Origin: Ruegeria halocynthiae
GTDB lineage: Bacteria; Pseudomonadota; Alphaproteobacteria; Rhodobacterales; Rhodobacteraceae
Length of the DNA: 64,000 nucleotides
Assembly (NCBI RefSeq): GCF_000743705.1
Contig: NZ_JQEZ01000003.1
Span: 357,593 to 421,592 of the forward strand
Reading direction: 5' to 3'
Positions 51,817 through 59,909 of this stretch are shown piece after piece. The translations under genes were made by a program, and so were the position numbers. The notes under the pieces are model-generated. The model was not told the DNA's origin, did not search any database, and saw only the letters and a list, made by a program, of their open reading frames with translations. Every line of letters starts with the position of its first letter. The first letter of the stretch is position 1.

Positions 51817-51999
51817 ATGAAGAAACTCGTTCTCGCCGCTGCGCTGACTGCTGCTGCTTCCACCGCATTTGCCGGTAACCTGGAAGAGCCGGTTGTTGAA
51901 GCACCGGTTGTTGTTGAAGAAACTCAGGGTTCGTCGCAGGGCATCATCCTGCCGCTGATCCTGCTGGTCGTCGTTGCAGCTGCTGTTGCAGCAAGCTAA
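51817..51999 (+). CDS. Very small secreted/membrane-anchored protein, unknown
   Basis: A 60-residue protein with a signal peptide (residues 1-19, ALTAAASTAFA before GNLEEP), a central valine/glutamate-rich stretch with a repeated PVVE unit, and a C-terminal hydrophobic helix (ILPLILLVVVAAAVAAS). A strong GGAGG seven bases before the ATG, short gene and efficient terminator suggest high expression. No family recognised. Frame start 51796 lacks a ribosome site, so I begin at 51817. Confidence 0.72.
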   Translation: MKKLVLAAALTAAASTAFAGNLEEPVVEAPVVVEETQGSSQGIILPLILLVVVAAAVAAS

Positions 52000-52020
52000 T
52001 TTGACGAGCATCATCTAGAG

Positions 52021-52052
52021 AAAAGGCGGTGGATTTATCCACCGCCTTTTTT
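52021..52052. terminator. Bidirectional terminator
   Basis: A 13-bp stem, AAAAGGCGGTGGA paired with its complement, with a four-base loop, flanked by A and T runs. It ends the 60-residue gene and, on the other strand, hemH. Confidence 0.9.
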
Positions 52053-52074
52053 CATGTCTGAATGGTCGGGTTGG

Positions 52075-53124
52075 TTACGCCAGCCAGCCGCTTAGATTGT
52101 CTTCAATGACTTTCCCCAGCGCCGCGATGTGCAAATCATCGTCGTTGAGGCAGGGGATATAAGCAAAGCCCTCGCCGCCTGCTTCCTCAAAGCTTTCCTT
52201 GATCTCTTCGTTGATTTCTTCCAGCGTTTCGATGCAATCGGCGGAAAACGCCGGTGCGATGACGGCGATGTTCTTCTTACCCTGCCGGGCCAGTTCGGCC
52301 ACGTGTTCCACCGTGTAAGGTTTCAGCCATTCCTCGGGTCCAAATCGCGACTGGAAGGTTGACACAAGCTGATCGTCCGACCAGCCCAGCCGTTCTTTCA
52401 GCAACCGGGTCGTTTTCGCGCATTGGCAGTGATAGGGGTCGCCCTGCTGCAAATAGCGTTCCGGCATCCCGTGGTATGAACAGACCAGAACGTCTGGTTT
52501 CGTCTCCATCGCGGCATAGGCTTTTTCCACCGAACTGGCCAAAGCGTCGATATAGGCGGGCTCATCAAAATAGGCGGGGACGGTACGGGCGGCCGGTTGC
52601 CGGGCCTCCCCCATCAGGGCGCGGAAGAACTGATCGTTTGCCGTGGCCGTCGTCGCACCTGCGTATTGCGGATAAAGCGGGAAGAACAGGATGCGGTCAC
52701 ACCCCGCAGCCACCATGTCGCGCACTTTGGATTTGGTCGACGGGTTGCCGTAACGCATGCAGAAATCAACCATCACCTGATCGCCATATCGGGCCTGCAT
52801 CGCCGCGCGTATCTTGGCGGTCTGGTCCTTGGTGATCGTCATCAGCGGGCTTTCGCCCTTGTCGTGGTTCCAGATCGACTTATACGCTTGGCCCGAGCTG
52901 AAGGGGCGTTTGGTCAGGATGATACCCTGCAGGATTGGCTGCCATTTCCACTTGGGATAGTCGATCACGCGCTGGTCTGACAGAAACTCGTTCAGATATC
53001 GGCGCATCGGCCAATAGCTGTAGTCATCCGGCGTGCCAAGATTGGCCAGCAGAATGCCGACACGGCCCATCTTGACCTTGGGATGGTCAGCGGGTGCATG
53101 TGATGGGCGAGTGGCGTCAAACAT
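52075..53124 (-). CDS. hemH: Ferrochelatase
   Basis: Inserts iron into protoporphyrin IX, the last step of heme synthesis. It has 349 residues. The N-terminus RVGILLANLGTPDDYSYWPM, followed by RRYLNEFLSDQRVID, is typical. The catalytic histidine lies in CSYHGMPERYLQQGDPY, and the active-site glutamate in SADCIETLEEI. Length is normal. The first residues (MFDATRPSHAP) vary and the start is the only good one. Monocistronic. Confidence 0.95.
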   Translation of the reverse strand: MFDATRPSHAPADHPKVKMGRVGILLANLGTPDDYSYWPMRRYLNEFLSDQRVIDYPKWKWQPILQGIILTKRPFSSGQAYKSIWNHDKGESPLMTITKDQTAKIRAAMQARYGDQVMVDFCMRYGNPSTKSKVRDMVAAGCDRILFFPLYPQYAGATTATANDQFFRALMGEARQPAARTVPAYFDEPAYIDALASSVEKAYAAMETKPDVLVCSYHGMPERYLQQGDPYHCQCAKTTRLLKERLGWSDDQLVSTFQSRFGPEEWLKPYTVEHVAELARQGKKNIAVIAPAFSADCIETLEEINEEIKESFEEAGGEGFAYIPCLNDDDLHIAALGKVIEDNLSGWLA

Positions 53125-53181
53125 TTGGGGCTTCCTGAGGTTTCTCTGTATCGGGCTGAAATAACCGGAATTATCCGGTCG

Positions 53182-54012
53182 TCAATTGGACAGTTTGCCT
53201 TCTTTTGTGCCTAAAGCGTCAGCAAGACGTGCCTGTGCCGATCCCGGGCGCAACGGCTTCTGCTGACTGTCGTCGGGGGACCAGCCGGTCAGGCAGATCA
53301 ACTCGAACGTGGCTGGCAGGCGCCCCTGCGGCGTAGTGAAATGATCGGCATAGATCTGCTGCGCCCGTTCAAACACCTGTCGGCGGGTTGGGTGCTTGAC
53401 CCGGTCTATAAGGCTGTTGGCCTCGCCCATCGCGCGCAGGTCGCGCATCAGATGGGTCAGATCGCGATACTCCGCCGTCATGCGCGCGGTGTCGGCCACC
53501 GGCAGCGCAAAGCCCGCGCGTTGCAGCAAGCCACCCAGATCGCGCAGCTCGGCCATCGGGGCAATGCGGGGGCTGAGGCCCCCGGCCACCTCGATCTCGG
53601 CCTGACCCAGCGCGGCGCGCAGCTCGTGCAGGGTTTCGCCGCCCAGACACACCACCAGCAGCAGCCCGTCGGGTTTAAGGGCGCGGTGGCATTGGATCAG
53701 CTGCCCGACCGGGTCATTGGCCCAATGCAGCGCCATGGCATGAATCACCAAGTCATGCGCGCCGGGGGTCAGGGCCAGAACGTCGTCATCGGTGGCCATT
53801 TCCGCCTCGGGCAGAACGTCGCGCCAGATATGTGAAAACGGAGTCACGATCGCCGGGGCCGTAAAGGTTTTATTAACCATGGAGAGCCGATCCTGAACCT
53901 CGTCCACGGCGGCGCGGTGCAGGAACAGCGCCTCGTCGCGCGCGCGGGCGCGGTGCAGGGCCAGGGCCGGGCGGTCAAACAAAGAGGGTGCGTTGGATTC
54001 AGGCAGTTTCAT
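53182..54012 (-). CDS. NDUFAF5/BioC-like methyltransferase-fold protein
   Basis: A 276-residue protein resembling the bacterial relatives of mitochondrial NDUFAF5, a complex I assembly factor that hydroxylates an arginine in NDUFS7. LFDRPALALHRARA at the N-terminus, then AHDLVIHAMALHWANDPVGQL, HRALKPDGLLLVVCLGGETLHELR and a SPRIAPMAELRDLGGLLQRAGFALP segment are characteristic. The glycine-rich S-adenosylmethionine loop (motif I) that should precede the DDVL motif is absent, so cofactor binding may differ. The start is the ATG reading MKLPESN. Divergent from comF with only 16 bases between start codons. Confidence 0.75.
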   Translation of the reverse strand: MKLPESNAPSLFDRPALALHRARARDEALFLHRAAVDEVQDRLSMVNKTFTAPAIVTPFSHIWRDVLPEAEMATDDDVLALTPGAHDLVIHAMALHWANDPVGQLIQCHRALKPDGLLLVVCLGGETLHELRAALGQAEIEVAGGLSPRIAPMAELRDLGGLLQRAGFALPVADTARMTAEYRDLTHLMRDLRAMGEANSLIDRVKHPTRRQVFERAQQIYADHFTTPQGRLPATFELICLTGWSPDDSQQKPLRPGSAQARLADALGTKEGKLSN

Positions 54013-54028
54013 AGGCCGCAAGTACCGC

Positions 54029-54757
54029 ATGTCGCAGCGGATTCAAACCGCTGTCGCGCTGATCTACCCGCCGCGTTGTCTGGGATGCGGTGATCTGACC
54101 GAATCCGATTTCGGCCTGTGTGGCCCATGTTGGCGTGAAACACCGTTCATCGGTGGGGTGGTGTGCGAAAGCTGCGGTGTGCCCCTGCCCGGAGCGGCCG
54201 ATGGCCACCGGATCGAATGCGATGACTGCATGAAAGCACCGCGCCCCTGGTCGGATGGGCGCGCGGCGCTGTTGTATGACGGCAAAGCGCGGGCGCTGAT
54301 TTTGGCGTTGAAACACGGGGATAGGCCGGAACTGGCCCGCCCGGCGGCGCGCTGGATGGCGCAGGCCGGAAGCGACCTGATCCAAAGCGATATGCTGATC
54401 GCGCCGGTGCCGTTGCATTGGTCGCGGCTGCTCAAACGGCGGTACAACCAGTCGGCGCTGTTGGCGCAGCATCTGGGGCGGCAGACCGGGCTGGATGTAT
54501 GCCCTGATCTGCTGGTGCGGCGGGTCCGAACCCCTGTGCTGGATGGGAAAACAGCGGCTGAGCGGGCGGAAACCTTGTCGGATGCAATCACGGCGCACCC
54601 GAAACGCCGAAAAAACATGCAGGGGCGCGATGTTTTGCTGGTGGATGACGTCATGACATCGGGGGCGACGCTGACGGCCTGCGCGCGCGCATGTCTTGCT
54701 GCCGGGGCAAATCATATTTTCGTGTTGGTACTGGCACGCGTTGCCAAGGATGCCTAA
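54029..54757 (+). CDS. comF: ComF-family amidophosphoribosyltransferase-like protein
   Basis: A 242-residue protein related to the DNA-uptake factor ComF/GntX. The N-terminus has zinc-binding pairs (CLGCGD, CGPC, CESC, CDDC within the first 75 residues), and the C-terminal PRTase domain has VLLVDDVMTSGATL with the phosphate-binding loop. The role in competence is established only in some bacteria. Divergent from the NDUFAF5-like gene. The frame opens 12 codons earlier, inside the neighbour; ATG at 54029 is preferred. Confidence 0.88.
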   Translation: MSQRIQTAVALIYPPRCLGCGDLTESDFGLCGPCWRETPFIGGVVCESCGVPLPGAADGHRIECDDCMKAPRPWSDGRAALLYDGKARALILALKHGDRPELARPAARWMAQAGSDLIQSDMLIAPVPLHWSRLLKRRYNQSALLAQHLGRQTGLDVCPDLLVRRVRTPVLDGKTAAERAETLSDAITAHPKRRKNMQGRDVLLVDDVMTSGATLTACARACLAAGANHIFVLVLARVAKDA

Positions 54758-54794
54758 TTCGCTCAAGATTATGCGAAACCCGAAGGGACGGATT

Positions 54795-55052
54795 ATGAAA
54801 CCCGTAGAAATCTATACCTCGCCGCTGTGCGGTTTTTGCCATGCGGCCAAGCGTTTGCTGAAACAGAAAGGCGTCGAGTTCAAAGAGGTCGACGTGCTGA
54901 TACACCCCAAGCGCAAGCCCGAGATGATCAAACGCGCCGGTGGCAAGCGTACTGTGCCGCAGATTTTTGTTGGGGCGACCCATGTGGGCGGCTGTGACGA
55001 ATTGTATGAGCTGGAACGTCAGGGCAAGCTGGACCGTCTGCTGGCGGCCTGA
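54795..55052 (+). CDS. grxC: Glutaredoxin 3
   Basis: A dithiol glutaredoxin, 85 residues. The active site CGFC is at residues 12-15 (unusual: the common form is CPYC). The cis-proline and GSH-binding residues appear in TVPQIFVGATHVGGCDEL. GAAGGGA precedes the ATG. Its stop overlaps the nitrilase gene start (TGATG), so the two genes are coupled, and comF is 37 bases upstream. Confidence 0.93.
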   Translation: MKPVEIYTSPLCGFCHAAKRLLKQKGVEFKEVDVLIHPKRKPEMIKRAGGKRTVPQIFVGATHVGGCDELYELERQGKLDRLLAA

Positions 55053-55882
55053 TGAAAACCGCGCTGCTGCAGATCACCGCATCGGACGATCCGGCCGAAA
55101 ACCTGGACATGGTGTGTGCCATGATGGCCGAGGCGGCAGATCAGGGGGCGCAGTTCATCCTGACGCCCGAGGTTACGAACTGTGTCTCGACCAGCACCAC
55201 GCGGCAGCGCGAGGTTTTGCAGCACGAAGAAGATGACATTACCCTGGCCGGGCTGCGTGTGCAGGCCGCCCGGCTGGGTGTCTGGCTGCTGATCGGTTCG
55301 TTGGGGATCAAGTCCCACGATCCCGATGGGCGCTTTGCCAACCGGTGTTTCATGATCGGCCCGCAGGGGCAGATCGTGGCGCGGTATGACAAGATTCATA
55401 TGTTCGACGTACAGGTCACCGAGACCGAGACCTTTCGCGAATCAAAGAATTACCGCGCTGGCGACAAGGCGGTCGTGGCCGAGACCGAGTTCGGCAAGGT
55501 GGGGCTGACCATCTGCTACGACATCCGCTTTCCGCATCTCTACGCCGCGCTGGCACAGGCGGGGGCGCGGATTCTGACGGTTCCGGCCGCGTTTTCTCCG
55601 GTCACCGGGGCGGCGCACTGGGAATCACTGCTGCGCGCGCGGGCGATTGAAACCGGCTGTTGGGTGCTGGCCCCGGCGCAAACGGGTGAACATCCCAAAA
55701 CGCGCGGAAAAACGCGCTATACCTACGGTCACAGCATGGTTGTGACCCCATGGGGAGAGGTCGTTGTCGACGCAGGCACCGATCCAGGCATTCACTTTTT
55801 CGATTTGGATGATAGTTCTGTGACAGAGGCGCGCCGCCGCGTGCCCTCATTGACGCACACCCGTCGCTTTGACGGACCCTGA
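55052..55882 (+). CDS. Carbon-nitrogen hydrolase (Nit1/Nit2-type amidase)
   Basis: A 276-residue member of the nitrilase superfamily. The catalytic Glu-Lys-Cys triad is visible: E40 in TPE, K114 in YDKIHMFD, C155 in ICYDIRFP. The KIHMFDV and VPAAFSPVTGAAHWE blocks place it with deaminated-glutathione amidase (Nit1/YbeM-like). The neighbouring grxC gene supports a role in glutathione chemistry, which is inference. Fused Fhit domains are absent. Confidence 0.87.
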   Translation: MKTALLQITASDDPAENLDMVCAMMAEAADQGAQFILTPEVTNCVSTSTTRQREVLQHEEDDITLAGLRVQAARLGVWLLIGSLGIKSHDPDGRFANRCFMIGPQGQIVARYDKIHMFDVQVTETETFRESKNYRAGDKAVVAETEFGKVGLTICYDIRFPHLYAALAQAGARILTVPAAFSPVTGAAHWESLLRARAIETGCWVLAPAQTGEHPKTRGKTRYTYGHSMVVTPWGEVVVDAGTDPGIHFFDLDDSSVTEARRRVPSLTHTRRFDGP

Positions 55883-55896
55883 TCCAGAACGGGACT

Positions 55897-56337
55897 ATGA
55901 CTGACGAACACAATGCCCTGGCGGTCACGCTGTTCAGCGAGATTCTGACCGCAGATCAACTGTTGCGCAACCGGTTGAGCCGGGTGCTGCCCAAGGGCAT
56001 GGAAATCTCGCATTTCTCGGTGCTGAACCATCTGGTCTTTGTCGGGGATGAGCGCAGTCCGGCGCAGCTGGCCAATACGTTCCACGTCACCCGAGGCGCG
56101 ATGACCAACACCTTGGCCAAGCTGGAATGGGCCGGATACATCCACATCCGCCCCGATTGGGACGACGCCCGCCGCAAGATGGTTGCGATTAGCCCCGCTG
56201 GTCGCCGCGCGCGGGATCAGGCGATTTCCTCGATCGCGCCGCTGATCAACCGCGTGGTCGGAGAGCTGGGGCTGGAGCGCGTTCGCAGCACGCTGCCCGT
56301 GCTTCGTGATTTGCGATTGCAGTTGGAGGGGGAGTAG
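55897..56337 (+). CDS. MarR-family transcriptional regulator
   Basis: A 146-residue winged-helix repressor. The recognition region is RSPAQLANTFHVTRGAMTNTLAKLEWAGYIHIRPDWDDARRKMVAISPAG (quoted in short form), with the typical wing D-x-R-R-K. A helical dimer interface covers both ends. It is 15 bases after the nitrilase gene on the same strand and probably belongs to that operon; its ligand is unknown. Confidence 0.9.
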   Translation: MTDEHNALAVTLFSEILTADQLLRNRLSRVLPKGMEISHFSVLNHLVFVGDERSPAQLANTFHVTRGAMTNTLAKLEWAGYIHIRPDWDDARRKMVAISPAGRRARDQAISSIAPLINRVVGELGLERVRSTLPVLRDLRLQLEGE

Positions 56338-56344
56338 GAAGGTC

Positions 56345-57115
56345 ATGCGTTGGTTTAGGAAGCGACGGAAATCCAGGGGGCTTTCAGAGAACGTGACTTC
56401 GCCAACCTCTTCGGCGGCATCCGCTGACGAAGATCAACAAAATCGATCTAACCTGAAGACTGCAAAGCCGAGTGGCGCAATCTGGGTTAGCGATGTTTAT
56501 CAAAGACATGAACTCAGCATTGGTTTTGTCACTGAACCAATGCGAAACAAGATCACTTCGATCAAGTTTCGCGACGAAGATGTCGAAATCGCTAAGAAAC
56601 ATAGTGATGGAAACAAAAAAAATTCCCGCGGCGAGCATGTCGATCCAGGCGCGGTGCCGAGTGAACTATATTGGAACCTAAGCGAGGCATCACCTAGCAC
56701 TATCCCGCCGGTTTTCAACGCAGGGCACCCAATGTTGCGTGCGGATATCGCAGAGATTTTTAAGCATCATGATTTAGGTCAAGCACGTCTGCAAGAAACG
56801 CAACTTTTTGGCTGTGATGCGGAAGCACCGCTTGATTATGTCGCCTATGCTCTGATTTTCCAGAATCAAGGCCATGCTATCGATATAGCAAAGAGCGATG
56901 TGGAGCCTGTATGGCCTGGGCGCGAGGTGTTTAAGCCTAAACCAGATGCCTCACTTGCTGATTGCCTTGTGCCGGATACCAGAACGGTAAATGGTCCAGC
57001 AATCTGGATTGATCCCAATATGTTCAGGTATTTTTTCCTTAGTGACGCACTTGGCAGCGAACTAGCAGCAGCTGGTTTTGGTCCTGCTTTTGGACTGACC
57101 CGTTTGGAATTTTAA
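56345..57115 (+). CDS. Imm11-like (DUF1629) protein, possibly an orphan immunity gene
   Basis: A 256-residue cytoplasmic protein. The C-terminal half has the Imm11 pattern: AIWIDPNMFRYFFLSDALGSEL followed by FGLTRLEF. Imm11-type proteins (PF07791) often protect against polymorphic toxins or appear as orphan immunity genes. The N-terminus is basic (MRWFRKRRKSRG) and then low-complexity Ser/Ala-rich up to residue about 45. The gene is clearly more AT-rich than its neighbours, with unusual codon use, suggesting horizontal acquisition. No toxin gene is adjacent: upstream lies the MarR gene, downstream a palindromic repeat and ubiG. ATG with GGAAGG upstream. Confidence 0.7.
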   Translation: MRWFRKRRKSRGLSENVTSPTSSAASADEDQQNRSNLKTAKPSGAIWVSDVYQRHELSIGFVTEPMRNKITSIKFRDEDVEIAKKHSDGNKKNSRGEHVDPGAVPSELYWNLSEASPSTIPPVFNAGHPMLRADIAEIFKHHDLGQARLQETQLFGCDAEAPLDYVAYALIFQNQGHAIDIAKSDVEPVWPGREVFKPKPDASLADCLVPDTRTVNGPAIWIDPNMFRYFFLSDALGSELAAAGFGPAFGLTRLEF

Positions 57116-57121
57116 GAAATC

Positions 57122-57190
57122 GTAGGATGGGTGCTTGCACCCATCGCCTGCGTTTGTCGTCGGAATGATGGGTGTAGACACCCATCCTAC
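57122..57190. repeat. Palindromic intergenic repeat
   Basis: GTAGGATGGGTG (57122-57133) and CACCCATCCTAC (57179-57190) form a perfect 12-base inverted repeat. Each arm is also its own hairpin: GATGGGTGC-tt-GCACCCATC on the left and GATGGGTGT-ag-ACACCCATC on the right. The spacer is 45 bases. The element sits between two convergent genes and looks like a REP/BIME-type unit. Its right end supplies the ubiG stop codon. Confidence 0.75.
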
Positions 57191-57933
57191 CCCGGCTTCA
57201 CACTCGCCGTCACATAGTTCACGCTCAGATCCCGGTCCGAGATCGACCAGTTCCACAGGATCGGGTTGAACACGAAGCCCTTGCGGTCCACCGGGTCCAG
57301 TCCGGCCTGACGCAGCAGGTCGAATAGCTCATCCGGAGTGATGAACTTGTTCCATTCATGCGTGCCGCGCGGCAGCCAGCGCATGACGACCTCGGCCCCG
57401 AATATGGCCATGGCATAGGATTTTGGGTTGCGGTTGATGGTCGAGCAGATCAGCAGCCCGCCCGGTTTCAACAACTGCTGCGAGGCGGTCAGGAACCCTA
57501 AAGGATCGGCCACGTGCTCGACCACTTCCATGTTCAGCACCACGTCGAATTGTTCGCCAGCGGCCGCCATGTCCTCGGCGGTGGTGTGGCGATAGTCGAT
57601 TTCCAGCCCGGATTGCTCGGCATGGATGCGCGCGACGGGCAGGTTGCCTTCGGCGGCGTCGGCCCCGACCACAGTTGCCCCAAGGCGGGCCATGGGTTCG
57701 CTCAGCAACCCGCCACCGCAACCGATATCGAGCAGGCGCAGGCCCTGAAACGGGTTCGGGGCCTTCAAATCCCGGTCAAACTCACCTGCAATCTGCTGTG
57801 TGATATAATCCAGACGACAAGGATTCAGCATATGCAGGGGCTTGAATTTCCCATGCGGGTCCCACCATTCTGCCGCCATCGCTTCGAATTTTGCGATCTC
57901 GGACGGGTCGACCGTGTTCGGATGCGCTTGCAT
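57187..57933 (-). CDS. ubiG: Ubiquinone biosynthesis O-methyltransferase
   Basis: Carries out the two O-methylation steps of ubiquinone synthesis using S-adenosylmethionine. It has 248 residues. The N-terminal [24 protein letters not shown], the motif [35 protein letters not shown] and [14 protein letters not shown] (with [14 protein letters not shown]) are diagnostic. The C-terminus ends VTASVKPG, and its TAG stop lies within the palindromic repeat. It is divergent from the proline iminopeptidase gene. Confidence 0.95.
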   Translation of the reverse strand: MQAHPNTVDPSEIAKFEAMAAEWWDPHGKFKPLHMLNPCRLDYITQQIAGEFDRDLKAPNPFQGLRLLDIGCGGGLLSEPMARLGATVVGADAAEGNLPVARIHAEQSGLEIDYRHTTAEDMAAAGEQFDVVLNMEVVEHVADPLGFLTASQQLLKPGGLLICSTINRNPKSYAMAIFGAEVVMRWLPRGTHEWNKFITPDELFDLLRQAGLDPVDRKGFVFNPILWNWSISDRDLSVNYVTASVKPG

Positions 57934-57981
57934 TCCTGTCTCCGTGTGCTCTTTTACGTTTAACGACTATATAGGGCCATA

Positions 57982-58959
57982 ATGGACAAGTACCCGGACC
58001 AAAAGCGCGCAGTTCAATATCTGTACCCGCCGATCGACCCGTTTGATCAGCGTATGGTCGATGTGGGCGATGGACACCGTATTTATATGGAACAATGCGG
58101 CAATCCGGACGGGATTCCGGTTGTCGTGCTGCACGGCGGGCCGGGCGGCGGATGCAGCCCGGCGATGCGGCGTTACTTTGATCCAAACGTGTTTCGGGTG
58201 ATTCTTTTTGATCAGAGAGGCTGTGGACGCTCGCGCCCGCACGCGTCGGTCACAGACAACACAACCTGGCATCTGGTCGCTGACATCGAGCGGCTGCGCA
58301 CCCTTTTGGATATCGACGACTGGACAGTGTTTGGCGGCAGCTGGGGCGCGACATTGGCGCTGATCTATGCGCAGGCACATCCCGACCGGGTGAATCGTCT
58401 GGTGTTGCGCGGCGTGTTTCTGGCCACTCAGGCCGAGCTGGATTGGTTTTACGGCGGCGGCGCGGGCAAATTCTGGCCCGAGCAATGGGCCAAGTTCACA
58501 TCCCTGCTGACCGAGGGTGAGCTGACCGATGCAATCGGCGCGTATAACAGGCGTCTGTTTTCAGGCGATCACGCAACAGAGGTTCTGTATGCGCGGGCCT
58601 GGTCGGCATGGGAAAACGCGCTGGCTTCGATCCATTCGAACGCCCCGGCCGGAGAAAGCCCCGGCGAATACGCGCGCGCCTTTGCGCGGCTTGAGAACCA
58701 CTATTTTATCAATGGCGCGTTTCTTGAGGAAGACGGGCAGATTTTGAATCAGGTGGACAGAATCGCGCATATCCCCGGCCATATTGTTCAGGGCCGTTAT
58801 GACATGATCTGCCCGCCGCAGGCCGCCTGGAATCTTGCCGAGCGTTGGCCCAATGCCGAACTGAAGATGGTGCGCAACGCTGGCCACGCCTTGTCGGAAC
58901 CGGGCATCAGCGCAGAATTGGTGCGCATCATGGACCGTGTGGCGGAGGGCGTGGCATGA
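57982..58959 (+). CDS. pip: Proline iminopeptidase
   Basis: Removes N-terminal proline from peptides; alpha/beta-hydrolase of 325 residues. HGGPGGGCSPAMRRYFDP is the oxyanion-side motif, DQRGCGRSRPH follows, and the nucleophile is S120 in GGSWGATL. The catalytic acid is in GRYDMICP and the histidine in NAGHALSE. Length and order match the S33 family. Its stop codon overlaps the next gene by ATGA, so it is coupled to a solute-binding-like protein; peptide use is the common theme. Confidence 0.92.
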   Translation: MDKYPDQKRAVQYLYPPIDPFDQRMVDVGDGHRIYMEQCGNPDGIPVVVLHGGPGGGCSPAMRRYFDPNVFRVILFDQRGCGRSRPHASVTDNTTWHLVADIERLRTLLDIDDWTVFGGSWGATLALIYAQAHPDRVNRLVLRGVFLATQAELDWFYGGGAGKFWPEQWAKFTSLLTEGELTDAIGAYNRRLFSGDHATEVLYARAWSAWENALASIHSNAPAGESPGEYARAFARLENHYFINGAFLEEDGQILNQVDRIAHIPGHIVQGRYDMICPPQAAWNLAERWPNAELKMVRNAGHALSEPGISAELVRIMDRVAEGVA

Positions 58960-59777
58960 CCCGGATCGACCGTCGTGCTTTGTTTGCTTCGGGTGCCGCA
59001 GCTGCATTGCTGGCGGCCACGGGGACCTCGCTGGCGGATACGCCGAAATCGGGCGGTATGTTGCGTCTGGCAGTTCCGCGCGATGACAGTTTGGAACAAC
59101 TCGCCCGTGGTGCCGTGTTCGATACCCTGACTGAGATCGCACCCGATGGCACCCTGCGCGGCGAACTCGCGACCAGTTGGCAGACTGACGCCCAGGCGCG
59201 GGTCTGGAGCTTTGATCTGCGTGAGGATGTCGTGTTCCACGATGGTGCGGCGCTGGACGTGGGCGATGTGCTTGCAGTTCTGAACGCTGTCGGACGGGCC
59301 GAGGCTGTGACGCCGAACGCGATACGGCTGGAGCTGGCAGAGGCCAATCCGGGTCTGCCGTTCCTGTTGGCTGACAGCCGTTTTGTCATCACGCGGGACG
59401 GGCAGGGCGTAACGCCGCTGCACGCGGCCAATGGCACGGGATGTTATCGCGTTGAGCGGGCCGAGGACGGGCGGCATTTTCTGGGGCGCAAGATGGCGGA
59501 TCATTACAAGGCCGGGTCAGCAGGCTGGGCAGATGCGGTGGAAATCATCGTCATCCCCGACGCCCGTGTCCGGGCCGAGGCCCTGCGGGACGGGTATGTG
59601 GATATCGCGGCACTGCCGGCAGGTGACGATCTGAGGGGCCGCCGAGGATTGCGTTTTCACCCAGGCGAATCGGATATGGCGCTGGCTGTCGCCTCGCATG
59701 TGGGCATGCCGCGCCAGGTCGGCGGGGGGCGTGCGCTGGATGATGGGCGGATCGCCGAACGGTGGTGGCTGGCGTAA
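58956..59777 (+). CDS. Half-length peptide-type solute-binding-like protein
   Basis: A 273-residue exported protein with an RR-containing signal peptide (MTRIDRRALFASGAAAALL, cleavage near residue 27). The N-terminal half resembles family-5 substrate-binding proteins: GTLRGELATSW, FDLREDVVFHDGAALDVGDVL, HAANGTGCYRVERA. The second half, which normally completes the binding cleft, is missing: full-length relatives have about 500 residues. It could be a shortened, still functional protein or a decaying gene; the reading frame is intact and coupled to pip, which favours function. Confidence 0.72.
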   Translation: MTRIDRRALFASGAAAALLAATGTSLADTPKSGGMLRLAVPRDDSLEQLARGAVFDTLTEIAPDGTLRGELATSWQTDAQARVWSFDLREDVVFHDGAALDVGDVLAVLNAVGRAEAVTPNAIRLELAEANPGLPFLLADSRFVITRDGQGVTPLHAANGTGCYRVERAEDGRHFLGRKMADHYKAGSAGWADAVEIIVIPDARVRAEALRDGYVDIAALPAGDDLRGRRGLRFHPGESDMALAVASHVGMPRQVGGGRALDDGRIAERWWLA

Positions 59778-59802
59778 ATCCGATCACGAATCCCGCCGGG
59801 GG

Positions 59803-59831
59803 TTGCAGATTCGGGAAACCCTGCGTATATG
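59803..59831 (+). promoter_or_regulatory. Candidate promoter of the rimP-nusA-infB operon
   Basis: TTGCAG (59803-59808) and TATATG (59826-59831) are 17 bases apart, a good sigma-70-like spacing, 106 bases before the rimP start codon. An intrinsic terminator-like hairpin lies downstream within the leader. Confidence 0.45.
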
Positions 59832-59886
59832 CAGTTTCAACAGCGGCGCGTCGGACTTCTGGTTCGGGGCTCCACCGGAAATTTCG

Positions 59887-59909
59887 ACGGGCCGCGCGCC
59901 CGTTTTTTT
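59887..59909 (+). terminator. Terminator-like hairpin in the leader of rimP
   Basis: ACGGGC (59887-59892) pairs with GCCCGT (59898-59903) over a five-base loop and is followed directly by seven T residues. It may end transcription of the upstream solute-binding gene or attenuate the rimP operon; a promoter candidate lies upstream of it, so attenuation is possible. Confidence 0.65.

Noticed and set aside
58956-59777. Calling the half-length binding protein a pseudogene
   Set aside because: The frame is intact, coupled to pip, and no remnant of the missing half is visible in the 160 bases downstream.
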